A stretch of DNA of 64,000 bases from contig NC_133948.1 of assembly GCF_031877795.1 (NCBI RefSeq), positions 10,214,948 to 10,278,947 on the forward strand, written 5' to 3'. This DNA is from Strix aluco (Eukaryota; Chordata; Aves; Strigiformes; Strigidae). A model generated the notes under the pieces. It was not told where the DNA came from and did no database searches. It saw nothing but the letters and a program-made list of their open reading frames with translations. The position numbers and the translations under genes were made by a program. Of the stretch, positions 1 through 10,680 are shown piece by piece (the first letter of the stretch is position 1; the number at the start of each line of letters is the position of its first letter).

Positions 1-28
1 TTTAACCCTGCCTGGCTGAGGAATGTAA

Positions 29-60
29 CAGTGCAAAAAAAAAAAAAAAAAAAAGCACTG
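29..60. repeat. A20 tract flanked by 6-bp inverted arms
   Basis: CAGTGC (29-34) and GCACTG (55-60) flank a run of 20 adenines. The arms could pair into a hairpin with a homopolymer loop. The likely explanation is simple-sequence expansion inside a small palindrome; no function is implied. Confidence 0.7.
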
Positions 61-417
61 GAGGAAAGCAAAAAAAAAAAAAAAAGAGAGGGGGGATTCG
101 GAAGCAAAGGCCCCTTCAGGAGTCTGTATTTGTGCAAGGGAAACCATTTGCATGTGTGTGGAGATGCCAGAGTTTGTCTCCAGTTGGGTCGGAGGGGGAG
201 GGCGCGGGAGGAATGCGGGGAATCAGGTCGGGCTGCGGGGGGAAGGGCTCCGGCAGAGCCTCCATCCTGTTGTTGCATAAACTTGTTAAAAGAGCCCTCC
301 TCTGTGGCGGCAGCGCACATAGGGCATTAGTGTGGCGGAGGAGGCCAGACCTGCGCCCTGGCTACACAACCAATTGGAGCGGAAAGTGAAATCAGATGGT
401 TTAAGTTTTCAGAGGGA

Positions 418-441
418 TTTTTTTTTTTTTTTTTTTTTTTT
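418..441. repeat. Poly(T) tract, 24 bp
   Basis: An uninterrupted run of thymines. No retroposed gene body is recognisable next to it, so it is called a simple repeat rather than the tail of a minus-strand insertion. Confidence 0.85.
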
Positions 442-2594
442 CTGGGGGACTTTTTGAGTCATTGCATTGAGTGCTAGATCTGTGTTAAGGTCGCTCCTGC
501 TCTCGCCGCTCTTGGGTGGTTTGGGGAAGGGAGGTGGCTGGGCCAGGGCAGGAGGTGCTGCTTCCCCTCTTGCGGTGCCCCTGGCTCCGGCCCTAGAGAC
601 TTGGGCTTGGGGGCCCATGGAGAAATCGCAACCCCTACCCCTGCAGGCAAGGGGATGGGCGGGTTGTGGGGAGCTGGGGTGTGTAATGAGGGGAGCCTGT
701 CCCCTGCCATGGGGGAAGAGTTATTTGGGGGACCCTGAGATCAGCCCCACATATGCTCCTTGCCTAGCCAAGGCAACTACAAGACCTTTCACTTGCCCTG
801 CTCTAGATGCAGGGCCAGAAGTGGGATCGGCACTTCCAAGGTGATAGGATTTAGCCCTATTTTGCTCCTGCATTTAGTACCACAAGTCTTTTTTTTTTTT
901 TTTTTTTTTTCCATCAGACAGCAGAGCGCTGGTAAACACCATGCAGAAAAGCCGTATTGTGGGGTTACAAAGTCTAGGCTGTTTAAGGAGCTCTGTCATT
1001 CCTTTTAATGGAGCTCACTGACGCAGATCTGGCTTCTGCCAGCCGAGGAAATGTTGCTGCTGAGAAAAGGGTTATTGAAACCCACAAACTAAATATTATA
1101 AGCAAGAATCAAATGGCAGGACGTTCTGGAGTGTAATCCCTCCTGATTTCAGGAGAAGGGGAATGTATTGATAAGTGGCTGTGGGTGACAGAATCCCCAA
1201 GCTCGGTGGGTGAAACACACTTGGGAAGGTGGTGTTTTCAGAAAGGATTATCAACCCGTACTCTCTGGAGTCTCTCACACCTGGACAAGTTGACTCCTGC
1301 ATGGAAGCAAGAATCCCCTTTTTCTCTGGACGGATTTGTACAAACTTGCTAGATAGACTTAAGGAGCCAGGACTGGAATGCTAAGAATTTTCTCTCTCTC
1401 TTTAAAAAAAAAAAAAAAATAGAAAGAAAAAGAGAAAATTAAAAAGGCAACACTTTCCAGTTCTAAAACAATGATAAAATTATTAAATAGGATGGAAAAC
1501 TCTAAATCAACTCTCAGCCTACAGCTGTTACCAAAGTGTTTGCTCTGACCTTTGGTAATAGTGTCAATTCCTCTGCAGAAAATATATCGTAGACTATATA
1601 ATGTATTTAATTGCAAGATGGTTTTTAAATGGTGTCCTTTCCTCAGGCTAGTGAAATGGCTGTAACAAGGGAAACAAGGCTGGACTGAAGCTTTGTTGCC
1701 CTGCTATGTTTTGTGAGGTTGCAATGGAGAAGAAAATTAAAATAAAAAACACCCAAACGCTTGCCCCAAGTGGCATCTTTAACCACAAAAGAAACAAACA
1801 AACAGCAACAAAGGGAAGGGGAAATGGCTCCCTAAACTAAACCAGGGAAGACAAGGTCTGATCTCATGAGGAGACAGAGGCCTCTGAGCTTCAGAGAGTC
1901 AGCTCACTATTTATCCCAAAACTTCATTGTAAGGACAATTCAGTCTATTTGTCTGCTAACGTCAGAAAAAGGGAGCTTAAACATACAGCAATGACCCCAG
2001 TACAGTAAAAGATTCCCCCCCACATACTGCCAAAAAAAAAAAGAGCTTCCATTATTGAGCAACATACAGTGTTATTTCCATACTAGTCTGGGTGACATTT
2101 CCATTTAGTTTCTATAACTGTGATTAAAGGCGAGAGAGGTTTCTAAACATATCTAGAGATGCGGAGCCTCCTGGTGTATAAATAGCATGCATTTCATAAT
2201 CTCGTGTTTAAACGTTTATTTTAAAATAACCCCCATATACATTCCAGAGAGTCTCCCTGCTATAGGACATAACGCAGCCCAGGCTTTGCATATTGTTTGC
2301 AAACTGGGGGCATACTGGAGATCGATTCAGTCTTTATTTTTCTTGTTTTGTTAAAAAAAAAGGGGGGGGAAGGTGTGGGGCGTCCTGTGCCAATACACCA
2401 TTTGGAGATAAGGAAATTTTTGAGACACGTCTAGGCTCTCAGCACAGATCCAGAAACATAAAGTAACTTAATTGCCTTTGCTTGGATCTTAACTTGTGGC
2501 TGACGTTTCTAATTACATCCCTTACCCTCTCCTGCCAGTTGTAGCTTCTGCAACTACTGAAATTCTTAAGTTGTGTAGAAATTGTCAAATCGTG

Positions 2595-2617
2595 CACACA
2601 CACACACACACCCCCCC
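2595..2617. repeat. (CA)8 microsatellite followed by C7
   Basis: Eight CA dinucleotides (2595-2610) run directly into seven cytosines (2611-2617). This is an ordinary dinucleotide repeat and likely length-variable. Confidence 0.85.
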
Positions 2618-2810
2618 ACTACTGATGCATTAGTAATGTCACTTGATGTGCAGATTGTACGTTTCCACTGTAAACTTGCCAGTGGGTTTGTCTCTTGGGC
2701 CACTGGAGAAGTTAAATTGTGTGTATTAAGTGTAAGCCTTGTTTGAGATAACATCGAGGCTGAAGAGTGGAAAAGACATGGTAAACAATAAACAAAATAG
2801 AGACTGGACG

Positions 2811-2846
2811 GGAATAGATGGAAAGGTAGGAATAGATGGAAAGGTA
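2811..2846. repeat. 17-bp tandem duplication
   Basis: Two head-to-tail copies of a unit containing GGAATAGATGGAAAGGTA. The duplication is short and local, with no coding or regulatory context visible. Confidence 0.7.
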
Positions 2847-4357
2847 AGGCTGAGTCTAGTTGTGTCTTTTTTTATGTTCTCAGTCCAACTGGATGTCTAT
2901 GTTGCAGGGATTGTTGAGAAGCAGTGGCAGGATTAAACCTGAAGTTTTGCCAAGGTAACGAGAATACAGAAGTTTGATAAAACTCATTCTGAGCTGCTTA
3001 CAGCAATCTCTGTGAACATGGCCTTTTAATTAGTGTGAGCAAAGGTTAATACAAATAAATAATGTGGAAAAGAGATCCCTGTTTGCTTCCAACAAGCATC
3101 ACAAAGGATGGGGAGAGTGAGGGGTTGGGGCAGATTGTAGATTTTGTTTATCAGTCCATTAGAAAAACAATTAATGGAGCTTCCCCTGTTCCCTTTTCTT
3201 TGGCATGTCCTTGGTTTTCGGCTGCTTTGGGCAAGTCAGGCAACATCAAAGGGGATGCAGGGCTGCCTCACACCAGCATGCCAAACGCCAGGGATCTCTA
3301 ATGGCAAAGACCAGATGAATGTGGCATGCATAAATTAGCCAGGAATCCATGAATTAAGGGATTGTCTCTCCATTACACTCCTATTTAATCCACTGGAAAG
3401 CAGGCTGCGGAAAGAGAAGCTTAAAGTGTCAAAATCATGACCTGGTTTGGGATGGCCTGGGAATGACGTTTTCTTCCTCTGGACTCTCAAGTGTTCCTAC
3501 GTGACAAACGCACTGGGGCAGGTTAACTGGGAGCCAGATTGCAGCAGAAGAGTCTAGTTGACAAAGCAGCTCTGAAGCTGGAGGTGTCTCAGCCCCTCCT
3601 TGGGAATCATTTCTGTGGCTCTTGGTGTGTTCAGTGCTAACCCAGCCCCAGCTGAAGATTGTGCCTTCCAGCCTAGGACAGAAAAGGTGCTGGGGAGGGG
3701 GGAGAGGAGAAGAAAAAGCCAAACAAAACAAGCTAGGGCAAAACACGCGTGCGTCTCCAAACACTGTTTAATCTGTGTGCATTAATGTGAAGTCAGTGCT
3801 GGAGAGCCAGCCCTGGAGATCCTGTTTCGCTTTCTAATTTTTGGTGTGTACTTAATCCCGTGATTTCCAATGAAGGGAGGGATATTTTAAAACATTGGGC
3901 TCTCCAAGTAGGACAGCCCTAGAAAAGAAGTTCTCTGAGGGCTTGATGCCTGTTACTAAGAGGTTCAAAATACAGCTATCAGTTAAATCAAATAAATAGT
4001 GCTTCTCAGCCTCTAACAGCTAGGCAGCTAATTGACTGAGGTTATTAATAAAGGAGAGAAATTTACACAGAATAAGAACGTGAGAACTGGGGATGGAGGT
4101 ACAGAAACCTGGATAAAATCCACACTGGAGTTAAATACGTCCTGGGAGAAAGGGGTAGCCTACGCCCATGCACAGATTCTGTGGGGTCGGAGGTTTACTC
4201 CATTCCTGCACCCCCCACCCTCCCGGGAGCACACGGTGCTGTGATCCGTAGGGCAGTGCACTGCTTTCTAACTTTTTACCCCTTCCCCATTTGCAGGCAT
4301 GGAATGAAGCTCCCTCCAGTCACCTGCCGCAAGACACATTATCCAGCTTCCTAACCT

Positions 4358-4440
4358 TAAGGATGAGACCCTATCAATATTGCCTCTGCTTTTGTGATCA
4401 GGGTAGTAGTGCAATATTGCTTATAGGGTCTTTTCTTTTG
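4358..4440 (+). ncRNA. MIR454: microRNA precursor miR-454
   Basis: The 3p arm at 4407-4429 (23 nt) is identical, as I remember it, to vertebrate miR-454-3p, with seed AGTGCAA shared by the miR-130/301/454 family. The 5p arm at 4368-4389 matches miR-454-5p with one difference in its second half. The arms pair: GACCCTAT (4367-4374) faces ATAGGGTC (4423-4430), and CAATATTG on each arm is self-complementary. The terminal loop lies around 4390-4406, so a stem of the correct Drosha/Dicer size is present. The RNA would be transcribed from the + strand and, as a 130-family member, repress mRNAs with TTGCACT sites. In human, MIR454 sits on chromosome 17 beside MIR301A; here it lies about 1.2 kb from miR-130b, so placement in this cluster is notable. 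Confidence 0.93.
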
Positions 4441-5600
4441 AGGGTTATTCTTCACGGAGAGAAGAAAGCCACAGCAGGAAAAATTAATCCTATGTGCCCA
4501 TCGAGTTAAGGGAAAAGTTGTGAAATGCTGAGCGTTGTTAGATAGGCAAGTAATTGTGCAGAGATGTTATTTGTGACAAATAATCGTGCTATTGTGGTGA
4601 CTCAGGTTGTGAGTAATGGACATATTTTTGATGCTATCACCCAGGATTCAAAACGGCCTCGTGTTTAAAACGCACAAGCAGTGATTGAAACCGGAGAAAC
4701 CCATCATGGCTCCGTTTTAAGATAGTGTGAGTCCCGAGACGTTTGAAGGGTGCCTGTTTTACATAATGCTGTAAACACCCACCAAGGGATGGGAGGAGAT
4801 ACATAGCCACACTTGCTGTTTCGGTGCCTGATCCCAGCCGGAAAACCAGTGCGATGCGAAGCCGAGCATAGCACAAAGAGGCCGAGGCTCTAATCCCAAT
4901 AACCTCCTCGAAACAAAGCTCATATGCCTCTGCCCGGCGAGCACGGCCCGCCAGCTCCCGCGCCGGGCTCCGCGGCCGGGCCGGGCCCTGCCGCCCGGGG
5001 GCTGTTCCGGGGCCGGGCGCTGCCACCGGCCCTTCCCGAGAGCTGTTCACTGAGGTACGTGGGAACGGAGCAGGGACGGGGGTGTTAAATCTCCTCTCTG
5101 CTTTGTGAGGGATCAGCTGGGGGCTGACAGCAGCCGGGATGGCCGAGTGGGTGGCCCTGCCTTCCATTTCAGGTGGTCCCCGCGGTCCCTTTCGGGACCT
5201 CAGGGGCCCAGGGAAAGGGACGGTGGGAGGGGACGGGGGGCCGGATCAGGGCGCGGCGGAGGAGCCGCTGCCGCGGGGCTTTTCCGAGCCGGTCCCCGGG
5301 CGGCGTGGGGCCGCTGCGGCGCGTCTCCCCGCGGCGGCCGGGCGGGGCGGGGAGGGAGGGCCCGGAGCCCGCCGGCGGGGCCGTGCCCGCCCGTTGTACG
5401 GCTGACCCTGCCGCCGCCCGGGGTGTAACACCCCCCACGCCCCCCAGCATCATTCCGGGAGGAGGCGGCCAGCTCGGGGACAAAGCCAGGAACACCCCCC
5501 CCGCCCCGGGCTCTCCCTCCGTGCCCCCCAGCCCGGCGGCCGGGCTGCAGGCCGAGGGGCGGCCGCGGCTGCTGGGCCAGCGCTGGGACCACCGGGCGGG
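4441..5600. other. Spacer between the two microRNA hairpins
   Basis: No further hairpin with a 130/301-type seed (GTGCAAT or its complement) was found by eye in this 1.2 kb. The right half rises into a CpG island that continues over miR-130b. The open frames here are GC-rich artefacts. In human the upstream partner of miR-130b is miR-301b a few hundred bases away; it is not seen here. Confidence 0.5.
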
Positions 5601-5672
5601 CTGCCCCTCTTTCCCTGTTGCACTACTGTCACGGTCGCAGCGAGCAGTGCAATAATGAAAGGGCGTCAGTGC
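5601..5672 (+). ncRNA. MIR130B: microRNA precursor miR-130b
   Basis: The 3p arm at 5645-5666 (22 nt) begins CAGTGCAATAATGAAAGG and matches chicken miR-130b as I remember it. The human form differs by having GATG in place of AATG and a CAT end. The 5p arm at about 5606-5627 contains TCTTTCCCTGTTGCACTACT, nearly the human miR-130b-5p. TTGCACT in the 5p arm pairs with AGTGCAA in the 3p arm, and the loop is about 17 nt (5628-5644). It lies in a CpG island on the same strand as the miR-454 hairpin 1.2 kb upstream, so a shared primary transcript is likely. The family targets TTGCACT sites in 3' UTRs. Confidence 0.95.
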
Positions 5673-5897
5673 GCCGGGGAGCGGCGAGAGCCGGGGATGA
5701 GCCGGTGACAGCGTGCGGGGACGGGACGGGACGTCCCGCCGCCCCCCCCCGCCCCCGAGCCACCTTAACGGAGGGGGAGGCTTTGGTTGTGCAACTTTCT
5801 TTGTTTAGACACGCAGCGGCGGAGAGTGTGCGCGCAGGGGCAGGGCAAGGTGAGCGGCTCCGTGCACCGCCCTGCCCCGGGCCCGCGGCCACCGCCG

Positions 5898-5912
5898 CCC
5901 CCCCCCCCCCCC
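5898..5912. repeat. Poly(C) tract, 15 bp
   Basis: A run of cytosines inside the miR-130b CpG island. The length may be unreliable in the assembly because long C/G runs are hard to sequence. Confidence 0.8.
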
Positions 5913-8900
5913 GGTCCGCGCTGCCCCGGGGCGTGGGGCGGGACGCCCCGCTGCTGTACCCGGCCACCACCAAATAAATAAAGTGACTCCCACGTCCCCT
6001 GTCGCTGCCTTTTCTTCCTGGTGGGTTTTCTTGCAGGTCACCAGCCCCTCCTGCCTCCCCCAGCAGCTACATGCAGATAAAAATCCCCTCGACGGGTTTT
6101 TGTCCGGCGATCCGGTGTGTTTAGTCGCCCGTTTGGTCTTTGTGGGGAGATGTTGAAAACGCTTAATAGGAAAATGAGCGTCTTCCTTCACCGTGGAGCC
6201 TGAAACACGGGCTTAAGTCCTGCCCTAGTGCCGGGTTCAGCAGTGGGGGAGCACAGGTCGGGGAGCGAGTGTCTGGGGTGGGAGGGGAAGGGTTTGCAAT
6301 AGTGGAGATGAGAACAGTGCTCTGCATCTGGGAGCTGTGCTGGGAAGGCCAGGAAATAGCCCTTTGATTAGTAGTGGCCATGGTGAAATGGATACTTCTA
6401 TAAAAGAGGTCTGGGAAGGGTATTTCCTTTAGCAAAGGACCTTTCCACTCTGGCCTTTTGAACCTGCTCTTCTCCCTGGCACTGTTTCTGCTTCATCGTG
6501 ACTTTTTGCAGAGGAAGGTGAGTGCAGAAAGCAGGCTGGCTGTAGGATAGGGATGCAGTCTAATCCTGATGAAAAGGCTTTTACAGTCTATGCTTCATTT
6601 CCTATTTCTTTTGGATTCTCTCTTTCTTCTGTCTCTCACACGCACAAGCAGATATAAAAGCTGAATCCTTCCCTGCAGTCTTTCTCCCAGGGAAAAGTCA
6701 GCCCCCTCCCCAGCTTCACCTTCAGGCTTTGCGCACACAAAATGGCTGCAGCAGCCTGTGGGTGGGCATGGAGATCTCAGGAAGCTGCTTTTCTTTTTCC
6801 CACCCTGCCTGCCCAGGAAGCCCTTCTGCTTTTATTTTCTGTGGCATTTTGCTCTTGCATAGCTCTGTGCAAATCCAAGGGGGTCTCCTATGTGTAAGCT
6901 ATGCATGGAATGGGAGCTGGGGAGGGAAATGGCCAGTTTGCATGAGAAGGGGACCTGTCGGGCCCCAGTGTTTATTTTTTTGCTGACCTTCTGGGGATAT
7001 GGTCAGTGAGAGCTGTGACAGCTGCTGGAAGCGGCAGGGGCTTTGAAGATTGTGAAGGTTGTGACCTCGAGGCCCCTTTCCTCTCTCTGTCCCAGGAGCT
7101 GCTGAGTCAATCAGGGAAAAGGGGAGGTGAAATGGGGGCTGCTCTTTAGCCATTTTTCAATCGGTGAATGAAACAGGAAAGGACAAATGCAAGAAGAAGA
7201 AAGAGCGATTACTTCCACTTTGGTGCGTTACTGAGAAAGGGGAATCTCTCTTTGCCAAAAGATTATAACAATAATGGGAAACCACTGTGCTCCTAAGATC
7301 CAGCACCTTGAATAAAGGATTTAACTGGGCAAGGAGCTGATGGCAGATCAATAACAGTAAATTAGGGGGAAAGCCTACAAACTCCTCTTGGTTTAAAGGA
7401 AGAGGAAATCCACCTCTCATTTCCACTGATACCAGCTCTAGATGTAGTAGCGGGAACATGTTCCCAGTTGGCCCACTAGCTCCCACCATCTCCTTGACCC
7501 TACACTAACACATCTTCATCTTTGCTGAGCTCAGCTGAACCCTAGGGCTGAGGTTGCAGAGGCCATCAAGAACGGCTGCACCACACATGCCAAAATAAAG
7601 GAACAAAGTACATTGTGCAGGGCTGTATCCATGATGTGCGTTCGCTTTCAAATGGCACAAGCTCTCTTGGCAATCCACACCCCTGGGCAGCCCACGAGAG
7701 GGCTCTCAGTCAGCCCCAGAGCCCTCTCTAAGCCCAGTGAGTGGGGTTTAAGTCTTTTTCACTTTCTGGATAACATGATCCTATGGATCTTTCCTTTTAA
7801 AATAGTAATCAGAACAGCAAACAGAGCGCCCGGCTTCGGTTGACCAATACACAACAGAGGCAAAGAAGGCAAACAGCAGGCTTTTCAGTTAGTTTACACA
7901 GGGGGCACTTAAATACTGTATTGGTTACATAATACCATTTGGGGGTTGGGGGTTTACACATTCTTCTACTAAATATATCTGTGAGATTTGTTTTAAAATG
8001 ATCAACATAAATCCAGCCACAGCATTGAGGGGAAAACTCCTATGATTAGACCTAATACCACTAGGTAGCTCATGGCATATTTACTGAAAACCAAGGCACA
8101 ATAGAATTTTTTCCCTAGACCTGCTGGTCAGCACTGTGCTCACTCTGCTGCAGTGGGGGTGTACGCTGCCTCTAGAAGGCTTCCCTACAGGAAGCACAAG
8201 CTGCTCGGTTTTAGGACCATATCCTGCCACTGCTCCACATTCAGTCCTCAGGATTCATCCCAGCACAGACTGACGACAGGGTATGTTCTGGCAATTATGA
8301 CAAACTAAGTGCTAAGAAAGAAGGTGAAGCATATTAAAAAAAAAATCTAAATCCTAGCTACGATTGATCAGGATAAAGGTATTCACTGTTAACTCCTCCA
8401 GAGAACCCCACTGACATGGGGTACCTGGAAGTATATTCCCTTCCTGATAAGCCAGCCAGTAAGCATCCTGTTCCCATCCAAAGGGAGTAGCAGGTGGCCA
8501 AACTGCTCCACTGGAGGCTTGACAATGGCATTATCCACCCAGCTTTTCAGCCGAAGCCTGGCTCAATCTGTACACAACTTCTGAGATTCCAGCTAAACCC
8601 TTCCTGGGAATGGCAAGCTTCCCCAGGCAAAGCCTGGATCTAGTAGCCCTGCGTCCTTGCAAAGGACCCATCCCTCTGCCCAGAAGTGAACAGATGGGAA
8701 GAAGAGTCTCAAAGCATCAGAGCTTTAAAACCATGCTCTTCTCTTTAGTGTGTTGTCACCAGAAGCTCCACGGGCAGAGATCTCTGCCATAACGAGCTAG
8801 CAGAACAGCAGGTGGGTGGCTAATTGAGAATGGAAGTTCCCTGGGGCAAACCAAAATAGTCTTTGGGGCACTGCATGGAACTAGGTACACTGCCTGGGCT

Positions 8901-9806
8901 CAGCATCAAACACCGACTTGGTAAAAATCCTGCTTACTCACCTGGGAGGTGGGTAAGCCCTTGTCTTGTAAACCTCCTTAGACACACAGAGTAATCAGGT
9001 GACAACGATAAGACGCTGTGCACAGTGCAAACTCAAGTGTACCATTTTGCATGGGTGTAAAAAGTCAAATATTTTAAAGAGTCACCCTGCTACTACTACA
9101 AGAAATGGCAGACCCCTGCCTCCCTCAAACACTGATCTGCTGAGAAGCAACACCTCTGCCAGGAGTCAGTACATCTTTGGGAGCAGTTTGCCCAATTAAA
9201 ATCAGTAGGGACTTACACTGAGTATGAAAGCCACCATCACATAGTGCTAGAAGACAAACTGTTTTGTTCCTCCACTGTGAATCCCCATCATATTTCAGAA
9301 CAAGTTTAGGGTGATAGCAATCTGGTTTTACACAGGCCACCAGCAGAAAATTCTGTTGCTTAGTTTTCCTTTTACAATGGTTACACCTTTAACACATCTC
9401 TAAATTAATTTTGGAAAATTCAAACAAAAGGGAGACTCCACTCCAAGAGAAGTGGAAAATGAAAGCCTTCCCGTTCTGAAGGAAAAGTGGATGTGTCAAC
9501 AGCCCTAGAGAAGTATGGAGGCCACCTTCACGTGCAAGCTGTTACAGGCACCAAGTACCAGCAAAACTAAGGATTCCTCACTGCCCACCCCCAAACACCG
9601 AGTGATTAATTTAGGCCATTTATAGCAGTGTTTGGAGCAAGTGAAAGTGTAGTTTTGGTTGAATCTCTGGCCAAATTCTCTGATCGGAGTCGATCCCTTC
9701 TTCCCCTCCTTTCCCTCTTCACACACAGAGATCCCTAATGAAAGGTGAATGTTTACAAGGAACAAACCAACAACCACCAATCCCCCAAAAAACATCTCAC
9801 ACACAC

Positions 9807-9807
<1 letters not shown>

Positions 9808-9840
<33 letters not shown>
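9808..9840. repeat. Poly(A) tract, 33 bp
   Basis: The longest adenine run in the window, preceded by a short CA-rich stretch. No processed pseudogene or SINE body was recognised on its 5' side, so it is listed only as a simple repeat. Confidence 0.85.
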
Positions 9841-9841
<1 letters not shown>

Positions 9842-10430
9842 CAGGAGAGAATTTAAATAGGGGTGGGGGGAATCGGGATATTTAAATCGGGAAAAGTGAA
9901 GCTGAACCGTTTTCCATTTGTACCGTGTATGTGGGAGCCAGTGGGGTAAGGGATCTTTAAATCCTCGACCAGCTGAATGGCTCTTGGCACTGCAGCGGGA
10001 AAACCCTTCGCAGGTGGGTTAAAGCCAGCAGCTGAGGAGCGGTGAGGGGGCGCGGGCCAGCGGGGCTCCCCGGGCCGGGAGGGAGCCTCTGCCCGGGCTC
10101 CGCGCCGCTGCCCCGACGGCACGGCGAGCGTCCGAGCGGGACGGGCAGCGCCGAGCCGCGCTGCCGCCGGCGTTAGGAAAGGGGTTTCAGTGCTGGGGGC
10201 TCATCTTCGGGGCTCAGCGAGGGCCGGTGCACCGCAGCTGCTGCCGAGCGAAACCGACCCCCGCAAAGGGATTGAGCGGGGATTTCGGGGGGTCTCTGGC
10301 TCGTGGCTCCTGAAAGGACCCCGCTGACAGCCAGCCCCGCCGCTTTCTTCGCACGGCTCTGTCCAAAGGGAAGGCGCCCAAGGAGGAGCTTCCCCCGGCC
10401 CCGGGACAGAGGGGTGAAGGGCAGCCCTCC

Positions 10431-10500
10431 TTCCTTCGGGGAAGGTGTGCACCGAACCACCGCCTTCCTTCGGGGAAGGTGTGCTCCGAACCAGCCTTCC
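10431..10500. repeat. 34-bp tandem repeat, two copies, each with a hairpin
   Basis: The string TTCCTTCGGGGAAGGTGTGC starts at 10431 and recurs at 10465, one substitution apart further along the unit. Each unit contains a small inverted repeat (CCTTCC ... GGAAGG). A third, degenerate start (CCTTCCCCTCCG) follows. It is a short minisatellite in a CpG-rich block. Confidence 0.75.
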
Positions 10501-10664
10501 CCTCCGTGGGAGGCTGACGCAAAAAATCACGTCCACCGGCCCTGGCAGGGACGGGAGGGGAGGCTCAGGGCGGTGCGAGGGGAGCACCGACTAAAGCCAC
10601 TTCTCGACACAGACGTCTTGGAATGAAATATTTTTATTAACTTGGGGGCACGCATAAAATAGTT

Positions 10665-10680
10665 GGGGGGGGGGGGGGGG
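10665..10680. repeat. Poly(G) tract, 16 bp
   Basis: A run of guanines that could contribute to a G-quadruplex and is a likely spot for length error in an assembly. Confidence 0.8.

Larger units (their letters stand above)
1..4357. other. Left flank, no gene recognised
   Basis: I find no supportable coding exon here. The open frames are short, lack recognisable motifs and several are built on homopolymers. The stretch holds A-rich tracts (35-54 and 70-86), a T tract (418-441), a second T tract near 891-910, a CA repeat at 2595-2610 and a 17-bp tandem duplication near 2811-2846. As it lies just upstream of two + strand microRNA hairpins, it may be part of their primary transcript or its promoter region. 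That is inference from position only. Confidence 0.4.
4930..5960. promoter_or_regulatory. CpG island spanning miR-130b
   Basis: The stretch is strongly GC-rich with dense CpG dinucleotides, many GGGCGG/CCGCCC-type Sp1-like boxes and no TATA box. It surrounds the miR-130b hairpin on both sides. A CpG-island promoter close to or overlapping the precursor would fit transcription of the short cluster, but the start site and direction cannot be read from sequence alone. Boundaries are approximate. Confidence 0.6.
5673..9995. other. Intergenic stretch downstream of miR-130b
   Basis: No coding exon is recognised on either strand. It contains a TATAAAAG box at 6653-6660 (+) without a convincing initiator and a 33-bp poly(A) tract at 9808-9840. 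It may include the 3' part of a microRNA primary transcript, but no transcript end can be fixed. Confidence 0.4.

Noticed and set aside
4251-4275. GGCAGTGCACTGCTTTCT as a possible third miR-130-family seed
   Set aside because: Only AGTGCA matches; the next bases differ from the family and no opposing arm pairs with it.
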